From assembly GCA_013003535.1 (NCBI GenBank), contig JABDIY010000073.1, positions 1 through 35,057 of the forward strand: a DNA stretch of 35,057 bases, read 5' to 3'. The notes under the pieces were generated by a model. That model had not been told where the DNA came from. It saw nothing but the letters and a program-made list of their open reading frames with translations, and did not search any database. A program made the position numbers and the translations under genes. Below are positions 8,677-16,366 of the stretch, piece by piece; positions within the stretch are counted from its first letter, which is position 1; every line of letters begins with the position of its first letter. Source of the stretch: Acidimicrobiales bacterium (GTDB lineage Bacteria > Actinomycetota > Acidimicrobiia > Acidimicrobiales > SZUA-35).

Positions 8677-9915
8677 CTACGGAATCTCGGAAAGCTCCGG
8701 CAGGCGTTTGATGGTCGTGAGCCAGGAATCGACGAGAGCATCCCAGCCGAATCGATTCACCGTCAGATCACGACCATTCTTTCCCAGTTCATCGGCCAGA
8801 GTCTCGTCGTCGGCCAACGTACGAATCGCGTCAGCGAGTGCTGATCCGTCCGCGGGTGCAACCACCATGCCGGCCTTCGCATCAGAGACCATCTCTGCCA
8901 TCTCTCCGTCGCCAGAGAAGATGACCGGTCGGCCCGCCGCCATGATCGGGAATGTCTTCCCGGGGCGGGCGCCGCGATTGATCTCCATATCCCGCAGAGT
9001 TACAACGCCTGCCCGCACCGCTGGCAGGACTCCGGCAAATTTGGCCGCAGGTAAGCCGTCTCGGAAGATGACGGACTCGGTCAAGTTTCTACGAACAACC
9101 TCTTCCTCCAGCCGGACTCGCTCGTTGCCATCACCGATGAATGCGAAACGAATGTCATGTCGGTCTCGAAGTTGATCCATCGCGTCGATTACCACGTCGA
9201 GCCCCTGGAAGTAGCCCATCGTGCCGCCAAAGGCGAATACTGCGCCAGCGTGGTCGGTGACGCCTTCGAGCTCCACCGCTTCCTGGTCGGGATGGAACAA
9301 CTCAGTGTCAACGCCGTTGGGGAGAAAGGCCAGCTTGGATTCCGGAACCCCTTTCCGGCTGAGCAGGGTGGTCTTGATCCCGTCGGTCACGGGAGTGATC
9401 ATCGAGAACTCCCGGTACATCTTCGCCTCCAGTCGCAGGAGGATGCTCAGCACGCGTCCGGGTTTGAGAGATCCGATCTCCACAAGGCCATCTGGCCACA
9501 GATCGGAGATACCCAGGACCGGCGTGGCCTTCCACCTTCGGGCTGCTCGCAGAGCAACGGGGGCAAAGGTTAGAGGTGAGGAGTTGACGAAGACGACGTC
9601 GGGGCGTTCCACTCGCTGTAAGGCGAGCGGAAGGAGAGCGGCGAAGCTGGCAAAGGAGAGCAGCCGCCGGAAACCCGAGCCTTGAGCGGCCGCGAGCCAA
9701 ACGCGATGAACCTTGATGTCATGCGCCCAGGTTTCAGAATGAAGCAACTTCCGGCGGTAGTCGGGAAAAATCGATCCCGTGGGATAGTTCGGGAGAGCGG
9801 TCACCACCTCGACCTCAACGCCTTGGCGGCGAAGGGCGGTTGCCATACCAGCAAGTCGGACTTGCGGAGCACCAATTTCCGGCGCAAAGTATTGGCTGAC
9901 AATGAGAACTCTCAT
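8677..9915 (-). CDS. GT4 family glycosyltransferase (WbuB-like)
   Basis: A 412-residue GT-B-fold transferase. The N-terminus MRVLIVSQYFAPEIGAPQVR and the ALPNYPTG element are hallmarks of WbuB-like GT4 enzymes of O-antigen and capsule loci. The C-terminal half has the donor-site strand VFAFGGTMGYFQGLD and the region GKTFPIMAAGRPVIFSGDGEMAE, matching the GT4 donor-binding and E-x7-E-like area. The enzyme probably adds a HexNAc or uronic acid residue to the lipid-linked acceptor in the cytoplasm. Its ATG overlaps the stop of the 2-epimerase gene by four bases (TCAT on the plus strand), so the two are one transcript. It converges on the priming transferase gene with 30 bases between. Exact linkage cannot be predicted. 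Confidence 0.92.
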   Translation of the reverse strand: MRVLIVSQYFAPEIGAPQVRLAGMATALRRQGVEVEVVTALPNYPTGSIFPDYRRKLLHSETWAHDIKVHRVWLAAAQGSGFRRLLSFASFAALLPLALQRVERPDVVFVNSSPLTFAPVALRAARRWKATPVLGISDLWPDGLVEIGSLKPGRVLSILLRLEAKMYREFSMITPVTDGIKTTLLSRKGVPESKLAFLPNGVDTELFHPDQEAVELEGVTDHAGAVFAFGGTMGYFQGLDVVIDAMDQLRDRHDIRFAFIGDGNERVRLEEEVVRRNLTESVIFRDGLPAAKFAGVLPAVRAGVVTLRDMEINRGARPGKTFPIMAAGRPVIFSGDGEMAEMVSDAKAGMVVAPADGSALADAIRTLADDETLADELGKNGRDLTVNRFGWDALVDSWLTTIKRLPELSEIP

Positions 9916-10952
9916 CGGTCCGTCAGGTAGGTGAGAAGGTGGTCGACCACCCGACTAGCTGTATCGCCGGTTCCGTATTCGGTGATCTCGCGACGCTCCA
10001 GGAAATCCGGGCCCTTCCACAAACGGTTCCATCCGTGGGTGACGGTCTCGGTCCACTCCGTGTTGGGCCGGAGCGTGATGCACGGCGTCCGATGAAAGTA
10101 CGCCTCTTTCTGCAGGCCACCCGAATCGGTGATGATGAGATCAGCCTTGGCGGTGGCGTACGCCATCCGAAGGTAACTCATGGGTTCGACAACGTGGATT
10201 CTGGGGGAGAAGGACAGCCCATACCGTTTCATGGCGTTGGACGTACGGGGGTGTAGCGGGAGGAGAACCGGGAGCTTCGTTGCGTGGTCTTCGAGGTAGG
10301 CGATGATTTCGCCTAAGGCATCGGCACTCGCTGTGGACTGGGCCCTATGCACGGTCGCCAGCGCGAACGGCCCTCCGGTTATGACATCGGGCAGCAGGTT
10401 TTCTGGCGCCTTCATCGATGCGGCGAGCAGCGCCGCGTCGTACATGATGTCGCCAACATGGAAGACGCCGGCGGTAATGCCTTCATTGGCCAAGTGGTTG
10501 ACGGCGACCGAGGTGGGGCAGAACAGGAGTTCGCTGACGTGGTCGGTGAGTACACGGTTCACTTCCTCGGGCATCTTCCGATCGAACGAACGAAGCCCGG
10601 CCTCAACGTGGGCGACTGGAACGGCCGTCTTGGATGCCGCCACGGCTGCGGCCAACGTTGAATTCGTATCGCCAAACACGATCAACACGTCGGGTCGAAT
10701 CTTCGCAAAAAGGGCGCCTAGTTCAGTGACCATGCGGCCGGTTCCCTCGGCGGGTGACAGCCCACCCAGCTGCAGGTCAACCGTTGGTGTGGCCATTCCT
10801 AGTTCGCTGAAGAACACCTCGGACATGTTGTCGTCGAAATGCTGACCCGTGTGGATCACGTGGTGTTCTAGGCTCCGGCGGTCCAGTTCTCCAGCGAGCG
10901 GCCACAGCTTGATGAACTGGGGCCGAGCCCCTACGACGGTACAGAGTTTCAA
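9912..10952 (-). CDS. wecB: non-hydrolysing UDP-N-acetylglucosamine 2-epimerase family (WecB or WbpI-like)
   Basis: A 346-residue epimerase of the WecB family. It shows VVGARPQFIKLWPL at the N-terminus, HTGQHFDDNMSEVFF, the glycine/acid-rich GDTNSTLAAA, HVEAGLRSFDRKMPEEVNR and the late active-site DSGGLQKEAYFHRTPC. The ARPQFIK and NMSEVFF forms resemble the WbpI/WlbD subgroup, which epimerises C2 of UDP-2,3-diacetamido-glucuronate, more than classical WecB (GTRPEAIK); this subgroup call is by eye. With the dehydrogenase, aminotransferase and acetyltransferase nearby, it could complete a route to a 2,3-diacetamido-mannuronate donor. The start is TTG at 10952: an AAAGGAAG lies four bases upstream on the reverse strand and no ATG fits the conserved N-terminus. 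It is divergent from the flippase gene. Confidence 0.9.
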   Translation of the reverse strand: MKLCTVVGARPQFIKLWPLAGELDRRSLEHHVIHTGQHFDDNMSEVFFSELGMATPTVDLQLGGLSPAEGTGRMVTELGALFAKIRPDVLIVFGDTNSTLAAAVAASKTAVPVAHVEAGLRSFDRKMPEEVNRVLTDHVSELLFCPTSVAVNHLANEGITAGVFHVGDIMYDAALLAASMKAPENLLPDVITGGPFALATVHRAQSTASADALGEIIAYLEDHATKLPVLLPLHPRTSNAMKRYGLSFSPRIHVVEPMSYLRMAYATAKADLIITDSGGLQKEAYFHRTPCITLRPNTEWTETVTHGWNRLWKGPDFLERREITEYGTGDTASRVVDHLLTYLTDR

Positions 10953-11083
10953 CTAGCTTCCTTTCGCATCCTCAATCGGCTCGAACTGTCTCGTCTTGAA
11001 TGCGAGAGGCAGGGTCGGGAATCGTCAGTTTCACCAACCGAAGTGCCGATAGGGGATCGTGTTCCGTTCGCGATCGGCTCGCC

Positions 11084-12559
11084 GTGATTGATCTCCCGGT
11101 CGGCCCAACAACTACTCCGCGCTTTGCCAAACTGCTCTGGCACGGAGCCATCTATTCAGGTGGAATAGTCGCTGGAAAGGTGGCCGGGCTCCTCTTTCTC
11201 CCTGTGGTGGCTCGACGCCTCGGCCCCGAGTCTTTCGGGCGACTGGACCTGCTCTCGGCGTTCTTTTCGGCCGTAGTTGCGACGCTTATATTCGGGCTGG
11301 ATTCGGCAACGACCCGGCTGTACCCGGAAGCGTCAGCACATGAACGCAAATCAATGTTTGCCACCTGGCTTGCTCTGGCCTTTCTGGCTCTTGCAGGGTT
11401 CAACGCCGGCATGTTGGCACTCCGCAGGCCGCTGGCGGGCCTCATGCTTGACAACTCCGACTTGGGCATGGAGGTGGCAACGACGGGTCTCGCCATCTCC
11501 GGCGCTCTCCTCCTCCTCATCGTTCTAACGGTGCTGAGAAACGAGGCAAGGCCCGAGTTGTACGCAGTTCTGTCGGGAGGTTCGGCTGTATTAAGTGCTT
11601 GCCTCGTTGCGGCCGGCATGCTGTGGCGACCATCCGTCGGGCTTGCACTCACAGCCCAGGGATTTGCGGCGTCAGTATTCGCTTTCGTTGGCTTGGTGAT
11701 AGTGAGGCGCTCGCTCACCGCCCGCCCCAATCCAGCGCTATTCAATAGAATGTTGCGGATTGGGTTGCCGCTAGCGCCGGCAGCAGCAATGGTCACGGTT
11801 GGCGATCTAGCTATCCGGACAATGCTGCTCCGTTTGGGCGACGCCAACGAGGTTGGATTTCTGAGCTTGTCGGTGCGCCTGGGCTCGATTGTCCTGGTTC
11901 TCGTAGTCGCTCTGCAGACGGCGTGGCAGCCGCGGGTCTTTGCGCTCATCAAACGGTCGGGTGGCGGGTTCATTATCGCAACCGACGCCCGCCGGATCGT
12001 CTCGCTTGTAGCTATGAGTTCGTTTTCCCTAGCAGTGTTGGCGCCCATCCTCGTTCGGGTGATCGGAGGTCGAAGCTTTGGAGAGGCCGCGGTCAGCGGC
12101 GGATGGATGCTGGTAGCGGCTCTCGGCCAGGGTGTATTTCAGGTCGTGGCGATTGGTCCGGCGCTCAACAAGAGGCTGGGTGTCATTGCGTGGGGTACGT
12201 TGCTGGCAGTAGTGGTTGCTGTGGCTGTGACCTCAGTCCTTGCTGGACGGTTCGGAGCGAGCGGGGCGGCCGTAGGTCTCGCGTGTGGTCAGTGGCTGGC
12301 CGTTGTGGCGGTGGCTTCGAACCGCTCTACACAGGCACTGCCACTCCCCATCGGTGTCATCGCTCGAACATCACTGCTCGCATCAGCTGCGATAATCCTG
12401 GTCACCTTCCCCGGTCGGTCAGTTTGGTCCGTGGCCGTCGGCGTCATCGCGATTGTCATGGCGATCGTCAGCGATGGCAGCGCAGCTGACGGAAGGGCAC
12501 TGTTGGCTGGCTGGTGGACCGGGGTCGTCCGGGGCTCGCAGCGCGACGACGTCTCCTAA
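11084..12559 (+). CDS. Wzx-type polysaccharide flippase (MOP superfamily)
   Basis: A membrane protein of about 491 residues with some 12 to 14 hydrophobic segments. The N-terminal pattern (WHGAIYSGGIVAGKVAGLLF, then ARRLGPESFGRLDL) is typical of polysaccharide-biosynthesis flippases of the MOP superfamily, which move undecaprenyl-pyrophosphate repeat units outward across the membrane. The start is uncertain. I chose GTG 11084, which puts 18 residues before the first helix; ATG 11000 would give 519 residues with a 46-residue polar leader. Neither has a good Shine-Dalgarno. The gene is divergent from the 2-epimerase gene and is followed after 95 bases by the second sugar block. No Wzy-like polymerase is evident beside it. 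Confidence 0.88.
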   Translation: MIDLPVGPTTTPRFAKLLWHGAIYSGGIVAGKVAGLLFLPVVARRLGPESFGRLDLLSAFFSAVVATLIFGLDSATTRLYPEASAHERKSMFATWLALAFLALAGFNAGMLALRRPLAGLMLDNSDLGMEVATTGLAISGALLLLIVLTVLRNEARPELYAVLSGGSAVLSACLVAAGMLWRPSVGLALTAQGFAASVFAFVGLVIVRRSLTARPNPALFNRMLRIGLPLAPAAAMVTVGDLAIRTMLLRLGDANEVGFLSLSVRLGSIVLVLVVALQTAWQPRVFALIKRSGGGFIIATDARRIVSLVAMSSFSLAVLAPILVRVIGGRSFGEAAVSGGWMLVAALGQGVFQVVAIGPALNKRLGVIAWGTLLAVVVAVAVTSVLAGRFGASGAAVGLACGQWLAVVAVASNRSTQALPLPIGVIARTSLLASAAIILVTFPGRSVWSVAVGVIAIVMAIVSDGSAADGRALLAGWWTGVVRGSQRDDVS

Positions 12560-12601
12560 GGCGTTGGATCCCAACCGGATTAGACCTCCAAGCTCAGGTG
12601 A

Positions 12602-12635
12602 CTGGGCACTGCCGCAACGCTCATAATGTGCCCAG
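12602..12635. promoter_or_regulatory. 8-bp inverted repeat upstream of second sugar block
   Basis: In the 95-base gap after the flippase gene, CTGGGCAC (12602-12609) and GTGCCCAG (12628-12635) form a perfect inverted repeat with an 18-base spacer. A TAATGT hexamer (12625-12630) that could act as a -10 box overlaps the right arm, and the next start codon is at 12655. The arrangement suits a regulator site for the downstream operon, or a weak hairpin after the flippase gene. There is no T-tract, so a rho-independent terminator is unlikely. Function is inferred only. Confidence 0.3.
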
Positions 12636-12654
12636 ATAGGCCGATCGGACCATC

Positions 12655-13191
12655 ATGCTAAGTTCCAAGGCTTCCGCCACTCGGACCGATACCAACGTGA
12701 AAATTCACCCCACCGCCGATGTCGACCAAGGGGCGGCGATCGGGGCAGGTACAACGATCTGGAACTGGACCAAGGTGCGAGAGGGGGCGTCGATCGGCTC
12801 TGGCGTCTCAATCGGACAGCACGTGTACGTAGACACCAACGTGCAGATCGGCGATCGGTGCAAGATCCAGAACACCGTGAACATCTTTGACGGGGTAGTG
12901 GTTGGTTCCGACGTGTTTATCGGACCTTCAGCAACATTCACGAATGACCGTCACCCGCGAGCAGTCGGCGAGTGGCAGGTTTCCCACACCGTGGTGGAAG
13001 ACCGTGCCTCGATCGGAGCGAACGCCACAATTGTCTGCGGCGTGACTCTCGGGGCCGGATGTATGGTCGGGGCTGGTTCCGTTGTTACCAAAGATGTTGC
13101 ACCTGGAGTCCTGGTCGTGGGAAACCCGGCGCGGCCGATCGGTAACGCGCCGCCTCCAAAGCGAGTGCGCCGAGTCGGAGATGAGTCATGA
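12655..13191 (+). CDS. left-handed beta-helix sugar N-acetyltransferase (WbpD-like)
   Basis: A 178-residue hexapeptide-repeat acyltransferase. The repeats run from IHPTADVD (about residue 17) through TTIWNWTKV, SIGQHVYV, CKIQNTVNIFDG, ATFTNDRHPRA, SIGANATIVCG and VVGNPARPIG. The order and the FTNDRHPR element match WbpD/WlbB and the related QdtC/FdtC enzymes, which acetylate a 3-amino group on UDP- or dTDP-linked sugars using acetyl-CoA. It is a separate version of the C-terminal half of the fused protein at 3083. The stop overlaps the next dehydrogenase gene by ATGA. The ATG at 12655 has no clear Shine-Dalgarno; a GTG at 12697 would shorten it by 14 residues without touching the repeats. Confidence 0.9.
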   Translation: MLSSKASATRTDTNVKIHPTADVDQGAAIGAGTTIWNWTKVREGASIGSGVSIGQHVYVDTNVQIGDRCKIQNTVNIFDGVVVGSDVFIGPSATFTNDRHPRAVGEWQVSHTVVEDRASIGANATIVCGVTLGAGCMVGAGSVVTKDVAPGVLVVGNPARPIGNAPPPKRVRRVGDES

Positions 13192-14177
13192 GCCAAAGAC
13201 GTCGCCTGAACGAGGCGGTCCGTGTCGCGGTCGTTGGCGTGGGCGGTATGGGCTCCAATCATGCCAGGGTGCTCGCCTCTATGAAGGGTGTTGAGCTGGT
13301 AGCTGTGGTCGATCCGGATCTCGAGCGCGCTCGTAGGGTTGCGGATGCGTATCAATGCCGCGCCATTGGCTCAGTTGAGGACCTGCCCGATGTCGATGCT
13401 GTCTGTGTCGCCGCACCGTCCTCGCTCCACTGCGATATCGCTGTGCCGTTGCTCCTCAACGGGATCGACTGTCTCATCGAGAAGCCACTGGCGACAACGG
13501 CGGAGGATTGCCAGGCGCTTATCGGAGCGTCCAAAACCGGAGGAGGCCAGATCCTGGTGGGCCACATCGAGCGGTTCAACCCCGCCGTCCGCGAGTTGCA
13601 GAGCATCGTGGATCCGGCCGACATCTTGTCGATATCGGCTAGACGGATGAGCGCAGTGTCTGGCCGAATATTAGACGTCGACGTCGTCCTCGACCTAATG
13701 GTCCATGACATTGACATCGTCCTCGGTGTCGCCCGTGTGCCGATCGTCGAAACAGCGGCGCGTGGCATCGATGGGCCCCGCGGAGCGGATCACGTGGTGG
13801 CGCTGCTTACGCTTGCTTCTGGAGGGCTGGCGTCTCTCACCGCCAGTCGAATCACGCAAAACAAGATTCGTCACCTCGAGGTAACGACCAAGGAACAGTT
13901 CTTCGTGATCGATTATCCGAGCCAGGAGCTTCACATCTTCCGACAAGGTCGCATCGCGACGTCGGGGTCGATCGACGAGCGCTACACCCTCGACGTCAAC
14001 ACTGAAAAGGTGTTGGTCCGAAGGGTCGAGCCGCTTGCAGAGGAGCTCTCGCACTTCATCCGTGTCGTTCGCGGTGAACAAGCACCAGCAATTACAGGCG
14101 AGGACGCATTCCAAGCACTGAAGACTGTCTGGGCTATCCAAAGTCAGGTGGCGGCGAAGAGGATGCAGCCCGCATGA
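13188..14177 (+). CDS. Gfo/Idh/MocA family sugar-nucleotide dehydrogenase (WbpB-like)
   Basis: A 329-residue NAD(P)-dependent oxidoreductase. It has the Rossmann glycine motif VVGVGGMGSNHA, the EKP motif (EKPLATTAED) near residue 99, and the VHDIDIVLG helix carrying the active-site histidine. It is equivalent to the N-terminal half of the fusion at 3083 but clearly diverged (VHDIDIV here, PHDISMI there). In the WbpB/WlbA reaction the 3-hydroxyl of UDP-GlcNAcA is oxidised with tightly bound NAD recycled by 2-oxoglutarate. Its place between an acetyltransferase and an aminotransferase supports that kind of chemistry; related dehydrogenases act on other sugars. GGAG precedes the ATG by seven bases, and both ends overlap neighbours by ATGA. 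Confidence 0.9.
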   Translation: MSQRRRLNEAVRVAVVGVGGMGSNHARVLASMKGVELVAVVDPDLERARRVADAYQCRAIGSVEDLPDVDAVCVAAPSSLHCDIAVPLLLNGIDCLIEKPLATTAEDCQALIGASKTGGGQILVGHIERFNPAVRELQSIVDPADILSISARRMSAVSGRILDVDVVLDLMVHDIDIVLGVARVPIVETAARGIDGPRGADHVVALLTLASGGLASLTASRITQNKIRHLEVTTKEQFFVIDYPSQELHIFRQGRIATSGSIDERYTLDVNTEKVLVRRVEPLAEELSHFIRVVRGEQAPAITGEDAFQALKTVWAIQSQVAAKRMQPA

Positions 14178-15289
14178 AGACTCGCCGCCATCTGCCGCTC
14201 ATAAAACCGGACGTGAGATTCGACGACGTAGCGGAAGACTTCCTCTCGATCCTTGAGTCGGGTCAACTCACCAGTGGAGGATTCGTTACCGCGTTCGAAC
14301 GTGCGGTTGCAGACTACGTGGGGGTCGAGCATGGCATCGCCGTGACCTCGGCTACCACCGCTCTCCATCTCGCACTCGTAGTCAGCGGAATCGGCCCTGG
14401 CGACGACGTCCTCATCTCGGATTTCACTTTTCCGGCAACTGCCAACGTCGTTCTCCAACAGGGGGCGCGACCGGTGCTCGTCGACTCGCTCGCTGATGGG
14501 TTCGAGATAGACCCAGAGGATGTGGAGCGACGCTGCACGGACGCCACCCGGGCGATCATTGCGGTCGATCCGTTTGGCCAACCTGCTGATCATATGGCAC
14601 TGGAACGTTTCGCAGCGGCTCGCGACCTCACGCTGATCGCTGATGCCGCATGTTCGCTTGGGGCAAGCCGTGATGGCCGTCGAGCGGGCGCTCACGGGGA
14701 CGTGGGGTGCTTCAGCTTCCATCCTCGAAAGACGATCACATGCGGTGAGGGCGGGATGTTGACGACGAACGATGGCGAGCTAGCTCGCCGAGCTCGATCG
14801 TTGCGATCACATGGTGCCGAGTTGACAGCAAGCGGGATTGTCTTCACCGAGCCCGGGTTCAACTACCGTCTGAGCGAACTCCAGGCGGCTCTCGGCATGT
14901 CACAGATGCGGCGAATTGACGAGATCCTGGCCGATCGGCGCAGAACCTGCCAGCTCTACCAGAATCTTCTTTCTCCCGATTGCGACACAGTTCTGATTCC
15001 TCGTCGGCCCGTGGGCGCCGTATGGTCCTATCAGAGCTTTGTCGTAGTGCTCGCCGATGAGGTGGATCGGACGCTGGTCATCGAGACGATGGGCGCGCTG
15101 GGCATAGAGACCACGATCGGGACCTATGCGTGTCACCAACACCCAGCGTTCCAGTCCGGGGTGGGAGCCCCATTACCGAACTCTGCTCGGTTCGCCCGTC
15201 AGGCGCTCACTTTGCCCGTGCTCCCACAGATGCCAGAATCCGAAGTGACGCGCGTGGTCGAGGCCTTGCGAAAGACTGTTGGGTCATGA
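14174..15289 (+). CDS. DegT/DnrJ/EryC1 PLP-dependent sugar aminotransferase, second copy
   Basis: A 371-residue DegT-family aminotransferase. The cofactor region reads IADAACSLGAS, and the PLP lysine is Lys186 in FHPRKTITCGEGGM; the later FNYRLSELQAALG is the family's substrate and dimer segment. It differs from the first aminotransferase (4720) in the residues around the lysine (HPRKTIT against FPAKPLG), so the two are unlikely to be a recent duplication and may have different substrates. The HPRK form is common in enzymes acting on 4-keto as well as 3-keto sugars, so the position aminated is open. It overlaps the dehydrogenase stop by ATGA and is followed by a 90-base gap before the SDR gene. 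Confidence 0.92.
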   Translation: MKTRRHLPLIKPDVRFDDVAEDFLSILESGQLTSGGFVTAFERAVADYVGVEHGIAVTSATTALHLALVVSGIGPGDDVLISDFTFPATANVVLQQGARPVLVDSLADGFEIDPEDVERRCTDATRAIIAVDPFGQPADHMALERFAAARDLTLIADAACSLGASRDGRRAGAHGDVGCFSFHPRKTITCGEGGMLTTNDGELARRARSLRSHGAELTASGIVFTEPGFNYRLSELQAALGMSQMRRIDEILADRRRTCQLYQNLLSPDCDTVLIPRRPVGAVWSYQSFVVVLADEVDRTLVIETMGALGIETTIGTYACHQHPAFQSGVGAPLPNSARFARQALTLPVLPQMPESEVTRVVEALRKTVGS

Positions 15290-15379
15290 CCGCACCAGAG
15301 GCCATGCCATCGATCTCTGACACGCGAATCGTCTCGCTCGATCCGGCGAGGCGGGGTTCCCAAACCGTCAGGAGTAATC

Positions 15380-16366
15380 GTGAGTAGTCGGCCGCGAAAC
15401 CGAACTGTGGAAGGGAAAACCGTCTTCGTGACCGGTGGAGCCGGATTCATCGGCAGTCATCTCACCGACTCGTTGTTCCGGCGCGGTGTCAACGAGGTCG
15501 TCGTGATGGACAATCTCTTTGTCGGTCGACCGGACAACCTCGACGACGCCGCTTCCCTCGGCAAACTCACGTTTCTCCGCGATGATGCCGAGATCACCAC
15601 CGCGGTGGATGCAGTGTTCGACCGGTTCGATATCGACCTCGTCTTCAACATGGCTACGAAGGCGCTGAATTATTCGTTCACAAACCCTGCCAACGCCTTT
15701 GCAACCAACGTCAACGTTGTCATCAATCTGCTTGAGCATCAGCGGCGAGGGCGATTCGAGAGCCTTTGCCACTTCTCCACATCCGAAGTTTATGGAACAG
15801 CCGTGTACGAGCCGATGGACGAGGCGCACCCGAAGCAACCCACGACAACCTACGCCGCTGGGAAGGCGGCCGCAGACCTGGCGGTGGAAAGCTACGTGAA
15901 CATGTTCGACCTCGACGCCTGCATTATTCGACCGTTCAACAACTATGGTCCGCGTCAGAATCACGAGCCGCCACTGGCCGGGATTATTCCGCTCACCGCA
16001 AGCCGAATTCTGGCCGGTGGAAGTCCGGAACTGCACGGCGAAGGCACGCAGACACGCGACTTTGTCTTCGTGGAGGACACCGTCAAAGCATCGCTTGACG
16101 TGTTCAAGGTCCTCCCGGCCGGCGAGACCGTGAATGTCTCGACCAACAATGAGGTCAGCATGGCCGAGGTCATCAGGTCGATATGTGACCATTTCGGGTT
16201 TGAGGGGGAGGTGATCCAACGGCCCGCTCGTGCGGCCGACGTTGCTTGCCACCACGCCTCCAACGACCGACTGCGGTCGCTGGTGCCGTTCACGGTCACA
16301 CCGTTCGAGACCGGTTTGGCCACCACCCTGGAGTGGTATCGAGACCGGTTCTCCCGGCGTCGATGA
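15380..16366 (+). CDS. extended SDR: NAD-dependent sugar epimerase/dehydratase family
   Basis: A 328-residue short-chain dehydrogenase/reductase of the extended type that works on nucleotide sugars. It shows the NAD-binding VTGGAGFIGSHL, the catalytic serine region HFSTSEVYG, the YxxxK pair Tyr158-Lys162 in TYAAGKAAAD, the substrate segment RPFNNYGPRQ, and TRDFVFVEDTV. These features fit 4-epimerases, 4,6-dehydratases or decarboxylases of UDP-, dTDP- or GDP-sugars; I cannot choose between them. The start is GTG 15380, with AGGAG (15370-15374) five bases upstream. It ends in an ATGA overlap with the glycosyltransferase gene. It may supply a further sugar donor for that transferase. Confidence 0.9.
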   Translation: MSSRPRNRTVEGKTVFVTGGAGFIGSHLTDSLFRRGVNEVVVMDNLFVGRPDNLDDAASLGKLTFLRDDAEITTAVDAVFDRFDIDLVFNMATKALNYSFTNPANAFATNVNVVINLLEHQRRGRFESLCHFSTSEVYGTAVYEPMDEAHPKQPTTTYAAGKAAADLAVESYVNMFDLDACIIRPFNNYGPRQNHEPPLAGIIPLTASRILAGGSPELHGEGTQTRDFVFVEDTVKASLDVFKVLPAGETVNVSTNNEVSMAEVIRSICDHFGFEGEVIQRPARAADVACHHASNDRLRSLVPFTVTPFETGLATTLEWYRDRFSRRR

